NCBI GenBank assembly: GCA_023393475.1
Contig: JAEWLC010000090.1
Coordinates: 1 to 64,000 of the forward strand
Direction: 5' to 3'
DNA: 64,000 bases
Source: Pseudomonadota bacterium
Lineage (GTDB): Bacteria > Pseudomonadota > Alphaproteobacteria > Rhizobiales > Devosiaceae
This document shows positions 45,285 through 54,282 of this stretch, piece by piece (position 1 is the stretch's first letter; each line of letters starts with the position of its first letter). Position numbers and translations under genes: made by a program. The notes below the pieces were generated by a model that saw only the letters and a program-made list of their open reading frames with translations, was not told the origin of the DNA and did not search any database.

Positions 45285-46069
45285 CAGACGGCAGCCTCCA
45301 CGGGAGCGCCGAAATAGGCCTCGATGATTTCTGGATTGGCCCGGATTTCTTCCATCGGGCCTTCGGCGATCTTTTCGCCCTGCGCCATGACGATCACGGG
45401 GTCGCAGAGGCGGCCGATCAGGTCCATGTCGTGCTCGATGACGAAGAAGGTGTAGCCGAGCTCGGCGTTCATGCGCTCGATATTGGCGGCGAGATCCTGC
45501 AGCAGCGTGCGGTTGACGCCGGCGGCGACCTCGTCGAGCAGCACGACCTTGGCATCCACCATCATGGTGCGGCCGAGTTCGAGCAGCTTCTTCTGGCCAC
45601 CCGACAGGTTGCCGGCGAGCTCGTACTTCACGTGGCCGAGCTTGAGGAAATCGATGACGTCCATCGCCTTCTGGCGGACGTGATGGTCGGCTTCCTTCAC
45701 CGTGCCCGGCGTGAGCCACGTCTTCAGCAGGCTCTCGCCCGGCTGGCCCGAGGGCACCATCATCAGGTTCTCGAGCGCCGTCATGTTGGAGAATTCGTGC
45801 GCGATCTGGAAGGTGCGCAGCATGCCGCGGTGGAACAACTGGTGCGGCTTCAGGCCGGTTACATCCTGGCCGTCGAAGATGATCCTGCCGCTGTCGGGCA
45901 CGATATTGCCGGCGACAAGGTTGAACAGCGTGGACTTGCCGGCGCCGTTGGGCCCGATCAGGCCGGTGATCGAGCCGCGTTCGACCCGGAGCGAGCAGTC
46001 ATTGACTGCGCGCAATCCGCCAAAGCGCTTACTGACGTTCTGAACGTCGATGACTGCGTCGAAGGACAC
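45284..46069 (-). CDS. livG: Branched-chain amino acid ABC transporter ATP-binding protein
   Basis: 261 residues. Walker A GPNGAGKST near residue 40, the LivG-specific RTFQIAHEFSNMTALENL, signature LSGGQKKLLELGR and Walker B VVLLDEVAAG. GTG start at 46069 with a G-rich ribosome site. First gene of the liv unit; the binding-protein gene livK is about 11 kb away at 57021 on the same strand. A 26-bp inverted repeat lies 56 bp upstream. Confidence 0.94.
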   Translation of the reverse strand: MSFDAVIDVQNVSKRFGGLRAVNDCSLRVERGSITGLIGPNGAGKSTLFNLVAGNIVPDSGRIIFDGQDVTGLKPHQLFHRGMLRTFQIAHEFSNMTALENLMMVPSGQPGESLLKTWLTPGTVKEADHHVRQKAMDVIDFLKLGHVKYELAGNLSGGQKKLLELGRTMMVDAKVVLLDEVAAGVNRTLLQDLAANIERMNAELGYTFFVIEHDMDLIGRLCDPVIVMAQGEKIAEGPMEEIRANPEIIEAYFGAPVEAAV

Positions 46070-46124
46070 CCCGCCCCCGTCCTGATGAATGTTCTTTAGC
46101 CGCGGGACTTGAAGCCCGGTTCAA

Positions 46125-46150
46125 GGCATCTGCGCATATGCACAAATGCC
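46125..46150. promoter_or_regulatory. 26-bp near-perfect inverted repeat upstream of livG
   Basis: GGCATCTGCGCAT and ATGCACAAATGCC abut with no spacer and pair at 11 of 13 positions. It lies 56-81 bases upstream of the livG start and 69 bases from the 3' end of mgsA. The size and symmetry suggest a dimeric operator, not a terminator, since there is no loop. Confidence 0.6.
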
Positions 46151-46218
46151 GGTCAACCAAGCACCGCGTTTCGATTGGGGGCGGCTCATAAAGGGTTGTG
46201 GAGCGTTTGACCAGACAG

Positions 46219-46581
46219 TCAAAGCACGGCGAGCACTGCGTCGGCCGTCTTGTGATTGGGGGCGTAGAGGATGTTGTAGAGAGTTGCCAGCCGGTTCAAT
46301 GACTTGATGTCGACATCGTGCGGCATGGCGGTCAGCGGGTCCTGGAAGAAAATCAGTGCATCGAGGCGGCCTTCGGCGATCATGGCGCCCAGTTGCGCGT
46401 CGCCGCCGAGCGGACCCGACAGCAACCGCGTGACCTCGAGCCCTGTGCCCTCGGTGATACGGCCGCCCGTCGTGCCGGTGCCCCAGAGTTCGTGCAGGGC
46501 GAGCTTGTCGCGGTTCTTCAGCGACCAGGCGACCAGCTCGTCCTTCTTGTCGTCGTGGGCCACGAGGCCGATGCGCGCCAT
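46219..46581 (-). CDS. mgsA: Methylglyoxal synthase
   Basis: 120 residues. Converts dihydroxyacetone phosphate to methylglyoxal and phosphate. GTGTTGGRI near residue 40 and SGPLGGDAQLGAMI near residue 57, including the catalytic Asp, are diagnostic, with the PHDVDIKSLNR segment following. GAGGGA precedes the ATG at 46581. It is a bypass used when phosphorylated sugars accumulate and phosphate is low, which suits the phosphate theme of the window. Confidence 0.94.
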   Translation of the reverse strand: MARIGLVAHDDKKDELVAWSLKNRDKLALHELWGTGTTGGRITEGTGLEVTRLLSGPLGGDAQLGAMIAEGRLDALIFFQDPLTAMPHDVDIKSLNRLATLYNILYAPNHKTADAVLAVL

Positions 46582-46619
46582 GATGCGTCCCTCACTCACT
46601 GGGCTTGGTTCTGCCCAAG

Positions 46620-46997
46620 TCAGGCACGGAGCGCAATGGCCTCGGCGAGGAGGATGGCGAGGTCGTCCTCGGGAATGGCTGCGTCGGGCGCAAAGCGGAT
46701 GAAGCGCACCTGCTTGCCGTCGCCCTCGAGGAGGGGCGAGCTCAGCTGCCGGCCGTGTTCGAAGACCAGCGAGACGTGGTCCTCCATCGGGAAGATGGCG
46801 CAGACGAAGCCGGCGTCGGGGTGGCGGTAGTTCACCGAACCCCAGCCGAGGCGGGCCTTCGCTTCGAGGTCCGGACGGAGGCTGAGCAAGGTGAGCGCCA
46901 GCTTGCTGGCCATCTGGCCGATGGGCTCGGGGAACGGGCGGACGATCTGGAGCAGGTCGGCGACCAATTCAGTCGACCGTGAGTCGGATAGTTGCAT
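46620..46997 (-). CDS. DUF1801-like small protein
   Basis: 125 residues, soluble. The pattern KARLGWGSVNYRHPDAGFVCAIFPMEDHVSLVFEHG with a C-terminal FIRFAPDAAIPEDDLAILL resembles the YdhG/DUF1801 fold. The function is unknown. Its start overlaps the upstream gene by 29 bases; an internal start is possible. It probably shares a transcript with the small monooxygenase-like gene. Confidence 0.7.
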   Translation of the reverse strand: MQLSDSRSTELVADLLQIVRPFPEPIGQMASKLALTLLSLRPDLEAKARLGWGSVNYRHPDAGFVCAIFPMEDHVSLVFEHGRQLSSPLLEGDGKQVRFIRFAPDAAIPEDDLAILLAEAIALRA

Positions 46998-47268
46998 GGT
47001 TCATCTCGAGGCCCATGGGATCGATCATGGTCATGGCCTCGTCCTGCGCCATCTCATCCATCATTTTCGCGCTCGCCGCCAGCGCTGCCTCGTGGCTTTG
47101 CCAGAAGACGATATCGAGGAAGCTGCCGTCGTCGCGCTCGGCGAGGTGGCGGGCAACGAACCCGGGCTGGCGCTTCAGCCAGCCACTGACTGCGGCGTTG
47201 GCGTCGACGAACTGCTGGCCCGAACCGCGGACGAGGCGGAAGGTGACAAGCTCAAGTGCAGGCTGCAT
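46969..47268 (-). CDS. ABM/ferredoxin-like small protein
   Basis: 99 residues. VTFRLVRGSGQQFVDANAA, FVARHLAERDDGSFLDIVFWQS and repeated Ala/Met helices fit a dimeric alpha/beta barrel of the antibiotic-biosynthesis-monooxygenase type. No catalytic assignment is possible. It precedes the DUF1801-like gene and lies behind the terminators of the chemoreceptor gene. Confidence 0.65.
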   Translation of the reverse strand: MQPALELVTFRLVRGSGQQFVDANAAVSGWLKRQPGFVARHLAERDDGSFLDIVFWQSHEAALAASAKMMDEMAQDEAMTMIDPMGLEMNHATIRLTVD

Positions 47269-47276
47269 GACGAACG

Positions 47277-47341
47277 AAACCCTCCCCTGTGGACGCAGAA
47301 GGGAGGGTTTCGCACAGTACCCCTGACAGTGGCCGTCAGGG
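47277..47341 (-). terminator. Two hairpins downstream of the first chemoreceptor
   Basis: Read leftward: CCCTGAC/GTCAGGG (47321-47327 with 47335-47341), then AAACCCTCCC/GGGAGGGTTT (47277-47286 with 47301-47310), the latter ending in TTT. They terminate the receptor gene ending at 47369. Confidence 0.75.
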
Positions 47342-47368
47342 TTTATCGGGGACGGAGATCTGTTTTGA

Positions 47369-49795
47369 TCAGAACTCCGCCCAATCCTGGTCGATGGCAG
47401 CGTTGCCCTGGCTCAGGTACGAGCTGGCGGCGCGCTTGACGCGCTCCTGCAGGCCCTTGATGCCGCGGACGGGCTGCACCAGCACCGGCGCTTCGGCCTG
47501 GCGCGCGGGCGCACCCGAGACCGTGAAGACGTCGACGACACGGTCGAGTTCGTTGACCTGGTTGTCGGTCTGCTCGATGGCCGCGTTGGTCTCTTCGACG
47601 AGGGCCGCGTTGTGCTGGGTCATCTCGTCGAGCTGGCGCACGGCGGTGTTGACCTCTTCGATGGCCGAGGCCTGTTCCTTGCTGTCCTTGGCGATGCCGT
47701 CCATCAGTTGGTTGCTCGAGCGGGCAGCCTCCAGCATGGCGACGAGGCGGGCGGCCGCGTCGGCGACGAGCTTGGAGCCGGACTTCACTTCCGAGCCCGA
47801 CTGCTCGATCAGCACCTTGACCTCGGAAGAGGCTTCGGCGGCCGACTGGGCGAGGCGGCGGACTTCCACTGCCACCACCGCAAAGCCCTTGCCGGCTTCA
47901 CCGGCGCGGGCCGCTTCCACCGAGGCGTTGAGCGCCAGGAGGTTGGTCTGGAAGGCGATGTCGTCGATCAGCCCGATGATGTTCGAGATCTTGGCCGAGG
48001 ACTGGGTGATCCGCTCCATGGCCTCGGTCGCGGCGCCCATGACCTGGCCACCTTCCTCGGCGGTACGGGTCACGGTGCCGGCGACGGTGCTGGCTTCGCG
48101 GGCGCGCTGGGAGTTCTGCATCACGGTGGTCGCGAGCTGCTCCATGGCGGCCGAGGTCTGCTCGATCGTCGCTGCCTGCTTGGTGGTGCGTTCGGAAAGG
48201 TCGTTGGCGCCCGAGAGAATCTCGCCCGTCGCCGTCTTCAGCGAGCGCGACGTTTCCTTGAGCTTGCCGACGATGTCGCCGAGCTTCTCGCTCACCGCAT
48301 TGGTGTCGTCGCGGAGGCGCGCAAAGGCGCCCTCGTAGTGGCCCTCGACGCGCTTGGTGAGGTCGGTGTTGGCCAGTGCCGCCAGCACTTCACCGGTCTC
48401 GCCGAGGCCGCGATCGACGGTGGCGACGAGGTTGTTGATGCTCGAGGCGATGGCGTTGAGCTCGGCATCGGGGAACTCGGTCTCGACCCGGCGCGAGAAG
48501 TCACCGGCAACGGCGGCGTCGACAACGTGGCCGAAAGCCTTCTGCAGCTCGGCCATCATGGCGGTGCGGGCTTCCTGGTCGCGGATGATGCGCGCGGCCT
48601 CGGCCTCGGTCATTTCGGCGACCTTGAGCCCGTTGGCGCGGAACACTTCCACGGCCTTGGACATGTCGCCGATCTCGTTCTTCATCGTGCCGAACGGCAC
48701 TTCGACGGTGTAGTCGCCATCGACGATCTGGCGCATGACGCCGGTCATCCTGGCGATCGGCTTGGCGATTGCGGCGCCCAGCCAGGTGAAAGCGAGGAGG
48801 CCGACGGCGAAGATCACGATGCCGCCGATGAGGAGGTTCATCAGCTGGGCTTCGGAGGCGGCGAGAAGGGTCGATTGCGGGACGGCGACGACCACGGTCC
48901 AGGACGCGTCGGAACCGGGCAGGTCGATCTTGCGTGCGTTCATCTTCCAGGTCTGGCCGCCTTCCTCGCCGGTCGAGGAGAACGAATCCGTCGAGGCCAT
49001 CGCCTCGGTAGCCTCGAGGGCCCACGGTTCAGTTACTCCGGTGCCGACCAGTGCGGGATCGGGATTCAGCACCCAGACATTGTGCTGGTTGATGATGCCC
49101 TTGAAGCCGGTGCCCATCGGGGGCTCGGTGCTGAGCTTGGTTGCGAGCACGGCGGAGTCGAAGGCGACGCCGCTCATGCCCACGGCCTGGCCGGTCGGGG
49201 CTTTGATGATGTTGGTGAAGCTCGTGTAGAGCTTGCCGTCGATGTTGTCGGGGCCGGAAATGGCGGGGACGCCGGCTTTCAGCGGTTGGGTGAACCAGCT
49301 GTCGAAGCCGGCGGCATTGTCGAGGGTGCCGTAGCCGATGCTGCCGTCAGCCTTGTTCTCGGCGATGATGCCGACGTGGTTGCCGGAAATGAGGAAATGC
49401 GAGCCCGAGAAGGCCGGGCGGGCGTAGAGCGCCGATTCGGGCGCGAACATCATGTAGACGCCGAGCGCGCCGGGCAGGCTCGCCAGCTGCTTCGACACGA
49501 TGGCGCCATAGGTCGTGGGCGAGGTGTCGTGGTTGACCAGCAGCGCCTCCGCGGTGCGCGCGGTGGAATCTGCGGCGACGGCGAAACCGGTGAGGAAAGT
49601 CTCGACAGCGCGCGCCTCGGTATCGGCCAGGCCGCCGACGACCTGATCGGCGTCGGCGAGGTCCTGCGCGCGGTTGCTTGAAACGACGTAGTAGAGCGAA
49701 GTCCCGATGGCGATGGTGAAGATGGCGGCGGCCGCCAGGATGATCGACCCGCGCAGCTTAAGCGTGGGCAATTTGAGTCTAAGCTTGGCGGGCAT
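47369..49795 (-). CDS. Methyl-accepting chemotaxis protein with periplasmic sensor
   Basis: 808 residues. Helix 1 at about 14-37, a periplasmic sensor of about 300 residues that looks like dCACHE, helix 2 near 325-350, HAMP, then a cytoplasmic coiled coil whose tip reads IDDIAFQTNLLALNASVEAA. The last residues, DWAEF, match the xWxxF CheR/CheB docking pentapeptide. Start ATG 49795 is preferred because helix 1 follows at once; ATG 49864 would add 23 acidic residues. Paralog of the next receptor. The ligand is unknown. Confidence 0.93.
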   Translation of the reverse strand: MPAKLRLKLPTLKLRGSIILAAAAIFTIAIGTSLYYVVSSNRAQDLADADQVVGGLADTEARAVETFLTGFAVAADSTARTAEALLVNHDTSPTTYGAIVSKQLASLPGALGVYMMFAPESALYARPAFSGSHFLISGNHVGIIAENKADGSIGYGTLDNAAGFDSWFTQPLKAGVPAISGPDNIDGKLYTSFTNIIKAPTGQAVGMSGVAFDSAVLATKLSTEPPMGTGFKGIINQHNVWVLNPDPALVGTGVTEPWALEATEAMASTDSFSSTGEEGGQTWKMNARKIDLPGSDASWTVVVAVPQSTLLAASEAQLMNLLIGGIVIFAVGLLAFTWLGAAIAKPIARMTGVMRQIVDGDYTVEVPFGTMKNEIGDMSKAVEVFRANGLKVAEMTEAEAARIIRDQEARTAMMAELQKAFGHVVDAAVAGDFSRRVETEFPDAELNAIASSINNLVATVDRGLGETGEVLAALANTDLTKRVEGHYEGAFARLRDDTNAVSEKLGDIVGKLKETSRSLKTATGEILSGANDLSERTTKQAATIEQTSAAMEQLATTVMQNSQRAREASTVAGTVTRTAEEGGQVMGAATEAMERITQSSAKISNIIGLIDDIAFQTNLLALNASVEAARAGEAGKGFAVVAVEVRRLAQSAAEASSEVKVLIEQSGSEVKSGSKLVADAAARLVAMLEAARSSNQLMDGIAKDSKEQASAIEEVNTAVRQLDEMTQHNAALVEETNAAIEQTDNQVNELDRVVDVFTVSGAPARQAEAPVLVQPVRGIKGLQERVKRAASSYLSQGNAAIDQDWAEF

Positions 49796-49925
49796 AGGGT
49801 GTCGGGGTCCTTCTGGAGTATCGACGGCCGATGATGCTTCTGCGTCCGAATCCCAATCGATCATGTCAGCGTTAACATGTGGTGACCAAGCAGTCGGACC
49901 AGACGGCGCCCATGGATATGAGAAA

Positions 49926-49948
49926 GGCCGGCGCTGGTGGCGCCGGCC
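49926..49948 (-). terminator. Terminator of the second chemoreceptor
   Basis: GGCCGGCGC (49926-49934) pairs with 49940-49948 around a five-base loop and is followed leftward by TTTCT. It lies 30 bases after the stop at 49978. Confidence 0.8.
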
Positions 49949-49977
49949 CTCAAGTCATTCGCAGGGATTACTCGTGG

Positions 49978-52494
49978 CTAGAACTCGGACCAGTCCTTGT
50001 CGACTGCGGCGTTGCCCTGGGTCAGGTAGGATCTGGCGGCGGTGCGGACCTTTTCCTGCAGCGCCTTGATCCCGCGCACCGGAGCCGCTTCTTCCTCGGC
50101 GGCGACGACCGGCGCGCCGGTGGTGTTGAAGACGTCGACGATGCGATCGAGTTCGCCGGCCTGGGCCTCGGTCTGCTCGATCGCGGCATTGGTCTCCTCG
50201 ACGAGGGCCGCGTTGTGCTGGGTCATCTCGTCCATCTGGCGGACGGCGGCGTTGACTTCCTCGATGGCCGAGGCCTGCTCCTGGCTGGCGCGGGCGATCG
50301 AGTCCATAAGTTCGTTCGAGGACCGGGCGGCGACGAGCATGGCTTCGAGCTTGGCGGCCGCCTCCGAGACGAGCCGCGAGCCGGCCTTGACCTCGGCGCC
50401 GGACTGCTCGATCAGGGCCTTCACCTCGGACGAGGCGCCGGCGGCCGACTGCGCCAGGCGACGCACTTCCACGGCGACGACGGCAAAGCCCTTGCCGGCA
50501 TCGCCAGCACGGGCCGCTTCCACGGAAGCGTTCAGCGCCAGGAGGTTGGTCTGGAAGGCGATGTCGTCGATCATGCCGATGATGTTGGAGATCTTGCCCG
50601 AAGACTGGGTGATACGCTCCATGGCGTCGGTGGCCGAGTGCATGACCTGGCCGCCTTCCTCGGCGGTGCGGGTCACGGTTGCGGCGACGCTCGATGCGTC
50701 CTTGGCGCGCTCGGCATTGGCGAGCACGGTGCCGGACAGCTGCTCCATCGCGGCCGAGGTCTCCTCGATCGTCGCCGCCTGCTTGGTGGTGCGTTCGCTG
50801 AGGTCGTTGGCGCCCGAGAGGATCTCGGAGGTGGCGGTCTTGAGACCGCGCGAGGTCTGCTTCAGGCCGCCGACGATGTCGGTCAGCTTTTCGGCCACCG
50901 CGTTGGTGTCGGTCTTCAGCTGCTCGAAGGCGCCCTGGTATTCGCCCTCGACGCGGTGTGTCAGGTCGGTGTTGGCGAGCGCGGCGAGGACCTGGCCGGT
51001 TTCGCTGAGCCCACGGTCGACGGTGGCGACGAGGTCGTTGACGCTGTGCGCGAGGGCATTGAGTTCCTCATCGGGGAACTCGGCCTCGACGCGGCGGGTG
51101 AAATCGCCGCTGGTCGCCGCGCCGACGACTTCGCCGAAGGCCAGCTGCAGGTCGCGCATCATCTGAGTGCGCTCGTTGCGGCGCTGGATCGAGGCGCTGC
51201 GCTCGCCTTCGGTCATCTCGTTGACCTTGAGCGCATTCTCCTTGAACACCTGCACGGCGCGGGCCATGTCGCCGATCTCGTCGGCGCGCTCGGCGCCCTT
51301 CACTTCGGTTTCGAGCTGGCCCTGGGCGAGGGCGTTCATCGTCTCGGTCAGCCGGCTGATCGGCTTGGTGATGGTGCGCGAGAAGGCGAAGCCGACCAGT
51401 GCCGCGATGGCAAGGAGCACGGCGCCGACGCCGAGCATCATGTTGCGCAGGGTCGCCACCGGAGCGAAGGCTTCGTCCTGCGAAATGGTGGTGACGACGG
51501 CCCAGTTGGTGCCGTTGAACGAGATCGGGGTTGCGGTCGCGATCATCGGCATGCCGCGATAGTTCGAGACGATCCCGGCGCTGGGCGTTCCGGCGATGGC
51601 CGCGTCGACCAGCGCGTTGTCATAGGCGGTGACCAGCGTGTCGTCTCCCTCGGAGAACAGCGAATCCGACCGCAGCAACTTGTCGGCGCCGACGATGAAA
51701 CTCTCGCCGGTCTGGCCGAGGTTGGAATTCTCCTGCAGCATCTGGTTGATCGGGGCGACGGGCATCTGCACCGCCATCACGCCCATCAGCTTGCCGCGCT
51801 GGTCGAGCATGGGAGTGGCGAGGAAGCTCGCGGGCATGCCGCCGACGGGATAGATCGAGGCCGGCTCGTAGACGACCTGGCCGCGCTCGGTGAGCTGCAT
51901 GGCGGCGCGGAAGGCGCGGCCGAGGCCGGTGTCGGCCATGTTGCCGCCTTCGGCGAAATTGAAGGCGAAGTCGTCGTTCTTCATCACCGAGTAGACCATG
52001 TTGCCGGTGATGTCGAACATGTAGAGGTCGAGATAGCCCTGCAGTTCGAGCTGCTGGCGATAGACGACCTGCACCTTGTCATGGGTGAAGTCGTAGTTGG
52101 TGCGGCCCGTCTGCTTGACGTCGAGCAGCTGGCGCTGGCCGGCAGGGTGGGGATTGTCGGTGATGAAGCCCTGGCGCAGCGTCTCCACCGGATCGAGCGG
52201 CGGCGTGCCCTTGGGCAGGCTCTTCCAGCCGATGCTGAAATCACGCACCGCGGCGATGGCGCTCTCGGTGGTGGCGCTCTTCACGAGGTCGGCCTGGATG
52301 GTATGCAGATAGGTCGAGAGCTTGTCGGCGTGGCTCGCGGCCACGGTCTGCATCTGCCTCGCGCTCAGGTCGGAAACGATCGAGGAGCCGATCAGATAGC
52401 TGCCGATGCCGACGCCGGCGCTCACCAGCAATGCCGATGCGACCAGTGCCAGCGGCAGCTTCTGCGCGATCTTGAACTTCGGAAGCCAACTCAT
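49978..52494 (-). CDS. Methyl-accepting chemotaxis protein with periplasmic sensor
   Basis: 838 residues. Helix 1 about 13-38, periplasmic sensor to about 360 (dCACHE-like, different from its neighbour: DLYMFDITGNMVYSVM, TGESFIVGADKLLRSDS), helix 2, HAMP (KPISRLTETMNALAQGQL) and signalling domain IDDIAFQTNLLALNASVEAA. It ends DWSEF, a probable CheR docking pentapeptide. The signalling half is closely similar to the receptor at 47369, which points to tandem duplication with a changed sensor. Confidence 0.93.
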   Translation of the reverse strand: MSWLPKFKIAQKLPLALVASALLVSAGVGIGSYLIGSSIVSDLSARQMQTVAASHADKLSTYLHTIQADLVKSATTESAIAAVRDFSIGWKSLPKGTPPLDPVETLRQGFITDNPHPAGQRQLLDVKQTGRTNYDFTHDKVQVVYRQQLELQGYLDLYMFDITGNMVYSVMKNDDFAFNFAEGGNMADTGLGRAFRAAMQLTERGQVVYEPASIYPVGGMPASFLATPMLDQRGKLMGVMAVQMPVAPINQMLQENSNLGQTGESFIVGADKLLRSDSLFSEGDDTLVTAYDNALVDAAIAGTPSAGIVSNYRGMPMIATATPISFNGTNWAVVTTISQDEAFAPVATLRNMMLGVGAVLLAIAALVGFAFSRTITKPISRLTETMNALAQGQLETEVKGAERADEIGDMARAVQVFKENALKVNEMTEGERSASIQRRNERTQMMRDLQLAFGEVVGAATSGDFTRRVEAEFPDEELNALAHSVNDLVATVDRGLSETGQVLAALANTDLTHRVEGEYQGAFEQLKTDTNAVAEKLTDIVGGLKQTSRGLKTATSEILSGANDLSERTTKQAATIEETSAAMEQLSGTVLANAERAKDASSVAATVTRTAEEGGQVMHSATDAMERITQSSGKISNIIGMIDDIAFQTNLLALNASVEAARAGDAGKGFAVVAVEVRRLAQSAAGASSEVKALIEQSGAEVKAGSRLVSEAAAKLEAMLVAARSSNELMDSIARASQEQASAIEEVNAAVRQMDEMTQHNAALVEETNAAIEQTEAQAGELDRIVDVFNTTGAPVVAAEEEAAPVRGIKALQEKVRTAARSYLTQGNAAVDKDWSEF

Positions 52495-52703
52495 GCCCTA
52501 ACTCTCCCCAGGAGTTCGGGCCTTGGCGGGTACACTGCACGCGGACGGCCGCAATAGCGACGCGCGCCCACGACGACCAACCCCCCAGGCCCGTGTAACG
52601 ACTGCCTGAACCTTAGGCAGCGGGGCTTAATTTCTGATTACGCGAGGATGAGCGAAGAGCAGTTTTTGTCTATCTGGCAAACTGGAATGCAGCAAAAAGC
52701 AAA

Positions 52704-52722
52704 GGCCGCCCGGTGGGCGGCC
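52704..52722 (-). terminator. Terminator after the cheY-like gene
   Basis: GGCCGCCC (52704-52711) pairs with 52715-52722 around GGT; read leftward it is followed by TTTGCTTTTTGC. 27 bases past the stop of the response-regulator gene. Confidence 0.85.
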
Positions 52723-52748
52723 CATAACTTCCGGTTCCTGAGTTTATA

Positions 52749-53138
52749 TCAGGACAATACACCGATCACGGCCTCGATGCGCTTCTTCATCGTCGAGGCA
52801 TCGAAGGGCTTGATGATGTAGTTGTTGACGCCGGACGAGATGGCTTCCTTGACCTGCTCCTTGTCGGAGCGGCCCGTTGCCATGATGAACGGCATCGCCT
52901 GGGTCTTGGGATGCTTGCGGATGACGCGCAGCAGCGTCAGCCCGTCAATATCGTCCATGTTCCAGTCGGAAATGATGAGGTCCACCGGACTCTTCTCGAG
53001 CTTGCCCAGGGCGTCGCGCCCGGACTTGGCCTCGATGATGTTGGTGAATCCCAGCTGATTCAGGATGTACTTGCAGATGCCCCGCATCGATTGCTGGTCA
53101 TCGACAATCATCACGCTGATTGCACTTGCCTTCGGCAT
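52749..53138 (-). CDS. cheY: CheY-like response regulator
   Basis: 129 residues, a single receiver domain. Acidic pair in IVDDQQS (12-14), phospho-acceptor Asp in LIISDWNMD (about residue 57), Thr/Gly in FIMATGRS, and Lys in YIIKPFDAS. With cheB, cheR and a receptor just upstream on the strand it is the chemotaxis CheY of this cluster. The gap to cheB is 97 bp, so co-transcription is possible. The GRSDKEQVKEAISSGVNNYI form is typical of alphaproteobacterial CheY. Confidence 0.9.
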   Translation of the reverse strand: MPKASAISVMIVDDQQSMRGICKYILNQLGFTNIIEAKSGRDALGKLEKSPVDLIISDWNMDDIDGLTLLRVIRKHPKTQAMPFIMATGRSDKEQVKEAISSGVNNYIIKPFDASTMKKRIEAVIGVLS

Positions 53139-53235
53139 GTTACGCTTTGCCTTCTAGCCGCCCGAAAAACGCACGGGTCGCGTATCGAAAAACCCTAGGC
53201 ACTTTCCGTTACCAAACCCTCAATCCAATGCCGCG

Positions 53236-54282
53236 TTATGCTGCGGATTTGAGCCGTGTCAGCGCGGAGGCCAACCTTGCCGGTATGGCCTCGACCGGCG
53301 CCTGCTCGACAACCGCGCCTTCCTCGAAGGCAACGCGCGGCATGCCATAGACGAGGGCCGAGCTCTGGCTCTGGCCGACGGTATAGGCGCCGGCATCGCG
53401 CATCAGCTTCAGCCCACGCGCGCCGTCGCGCCCCATGCCGGTGAGGATTGCCCCCACGGCCATCGCTCCCACCGTCCGCGCCACCGACTCGAAGAGCACG
53501 TCGACGCTGGGCCGGTGGCCCGAGGCGAGGTCATCCTGGGCGATGCGGCATTTCAGCTGGCCGGAACTGCGCTCGACGCGCAGGTGGAAATCGCCGCGCG
53601 CCACATAGGCGTGTCCCGGCAGCAGCGGCAGGCGGTCTTCCGCCTCGACGACGCGCAGCTCGGTCAACTCGTCCAGCCGGCTGGCAAAGCGGGAGGTGAA
53701 ACCTGCCGGCATGTGCTGGGCGATGACGATGGGCGGGCAATCGGGCGGCATCTGGCTGAGCACGACGCGAATGGCTTCGACGCCGCCGGTCGATGCGCCG
53801 ATGGCGATGAGCGCACCGAGGGGCGCCGCGGCGGTGCGGACCGGGACATTGGCGGCCGGCGCCCGCATGGCGCGCGCCTTCACATCCGCGTGCGCGGCGG
53901 CGCGCACCTTCTGGCGCAGGTTCTCGCCAAAGGCCTCGAGCCCGCCCGAGAGGGTGGCGTTGGGCTTGGCGACGAAATCCACGGCGCCGAGTTCGAGTGC
54001 GAGCAGCGTCTCGCTGGCGCCCTTGGTGGTGAGGGTCGAGACCATCACCACCGGCAGCGGATGGAGGCGCATCAGCTTGTCGAGGAACTGCAGCCCGTTC
54101 ATGTTGGGCATCTCGATGTCGAGCGTCACCACGTCGGGGTTGAGGTCCTTGACCTTGGTGCGCGCATCCAGCGGATCTTCCGCCGTGCCGACGACGACGA
54201 TGTCGCCGTCCTTGCCGAGCGTCCGGCTCAGTACTTCGCGAATGAGGGCGGAGTCGTCGACCACCAGCACCTTGATACTCAT
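53236..54282 (-). CDS. cheB: Chemotaxis protein-glutamate methylesterase
   Basis: 348 residues. Receiver domain (VVDDSALIREVL; Asp in VVTLDIEMPNMNG near residue 56) joined by a linker to the methylesterase domain with catalytic Ser in IGASTGGVEAI, His in IAQHMPAGFT and Asp in TGMGRDGARG. It demethylates or deamidates receptors after phosphorylation by CheA. The start at 54282 overlaps the cheR stop by four bases; the long open frame upstream is antisense to nothing useful and lacks similarity. Confidence 0.96.
   Translation of the reverse strand: MSIKVLVVDDSALIREVLSRTLGKDGDIVVVGTAEDPLDARTKVKDLNPDVVTLDIEMPNMNGLQFLDKLMRLHPLPVVMVSTLTTKGASETLLALELGAVDFVAKPNATLSGGLEAFGENLRQKVRAAAHADVKARAMRAPAANVPVRTAAAPLGALIAIGASTGGVEAIRVVLSQMPPDCPPIVIAQHMPAGFTSRFASRLDELTELRVVEAEDRLPLLPGHAYVARGDFHLRVERSSGQLKCRIAQDDLASGHRPSVDVLFESVARTVGAMAVGAILTGMGRDGARGLKLMRDAGAYTVGQSQSSALVYGMPRVAFEEGAVVEQAPVEAIPARLASALTRLKSAA

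Noticed and set aside
47612..49681. 689-residue open frame on the + strand
   Set aside because: Antisense to the chemoreceptor at 47369; shadow caused by GC-biased third codon positions.
49879..52557. 892-residue open frame on the + strand
   Set aside because: It is exactly antisense to the chemoreceptor gene at 49978-52494 and has the repetitive Gly/Asp/His/Arg composition of a GC-rich shadow frame.
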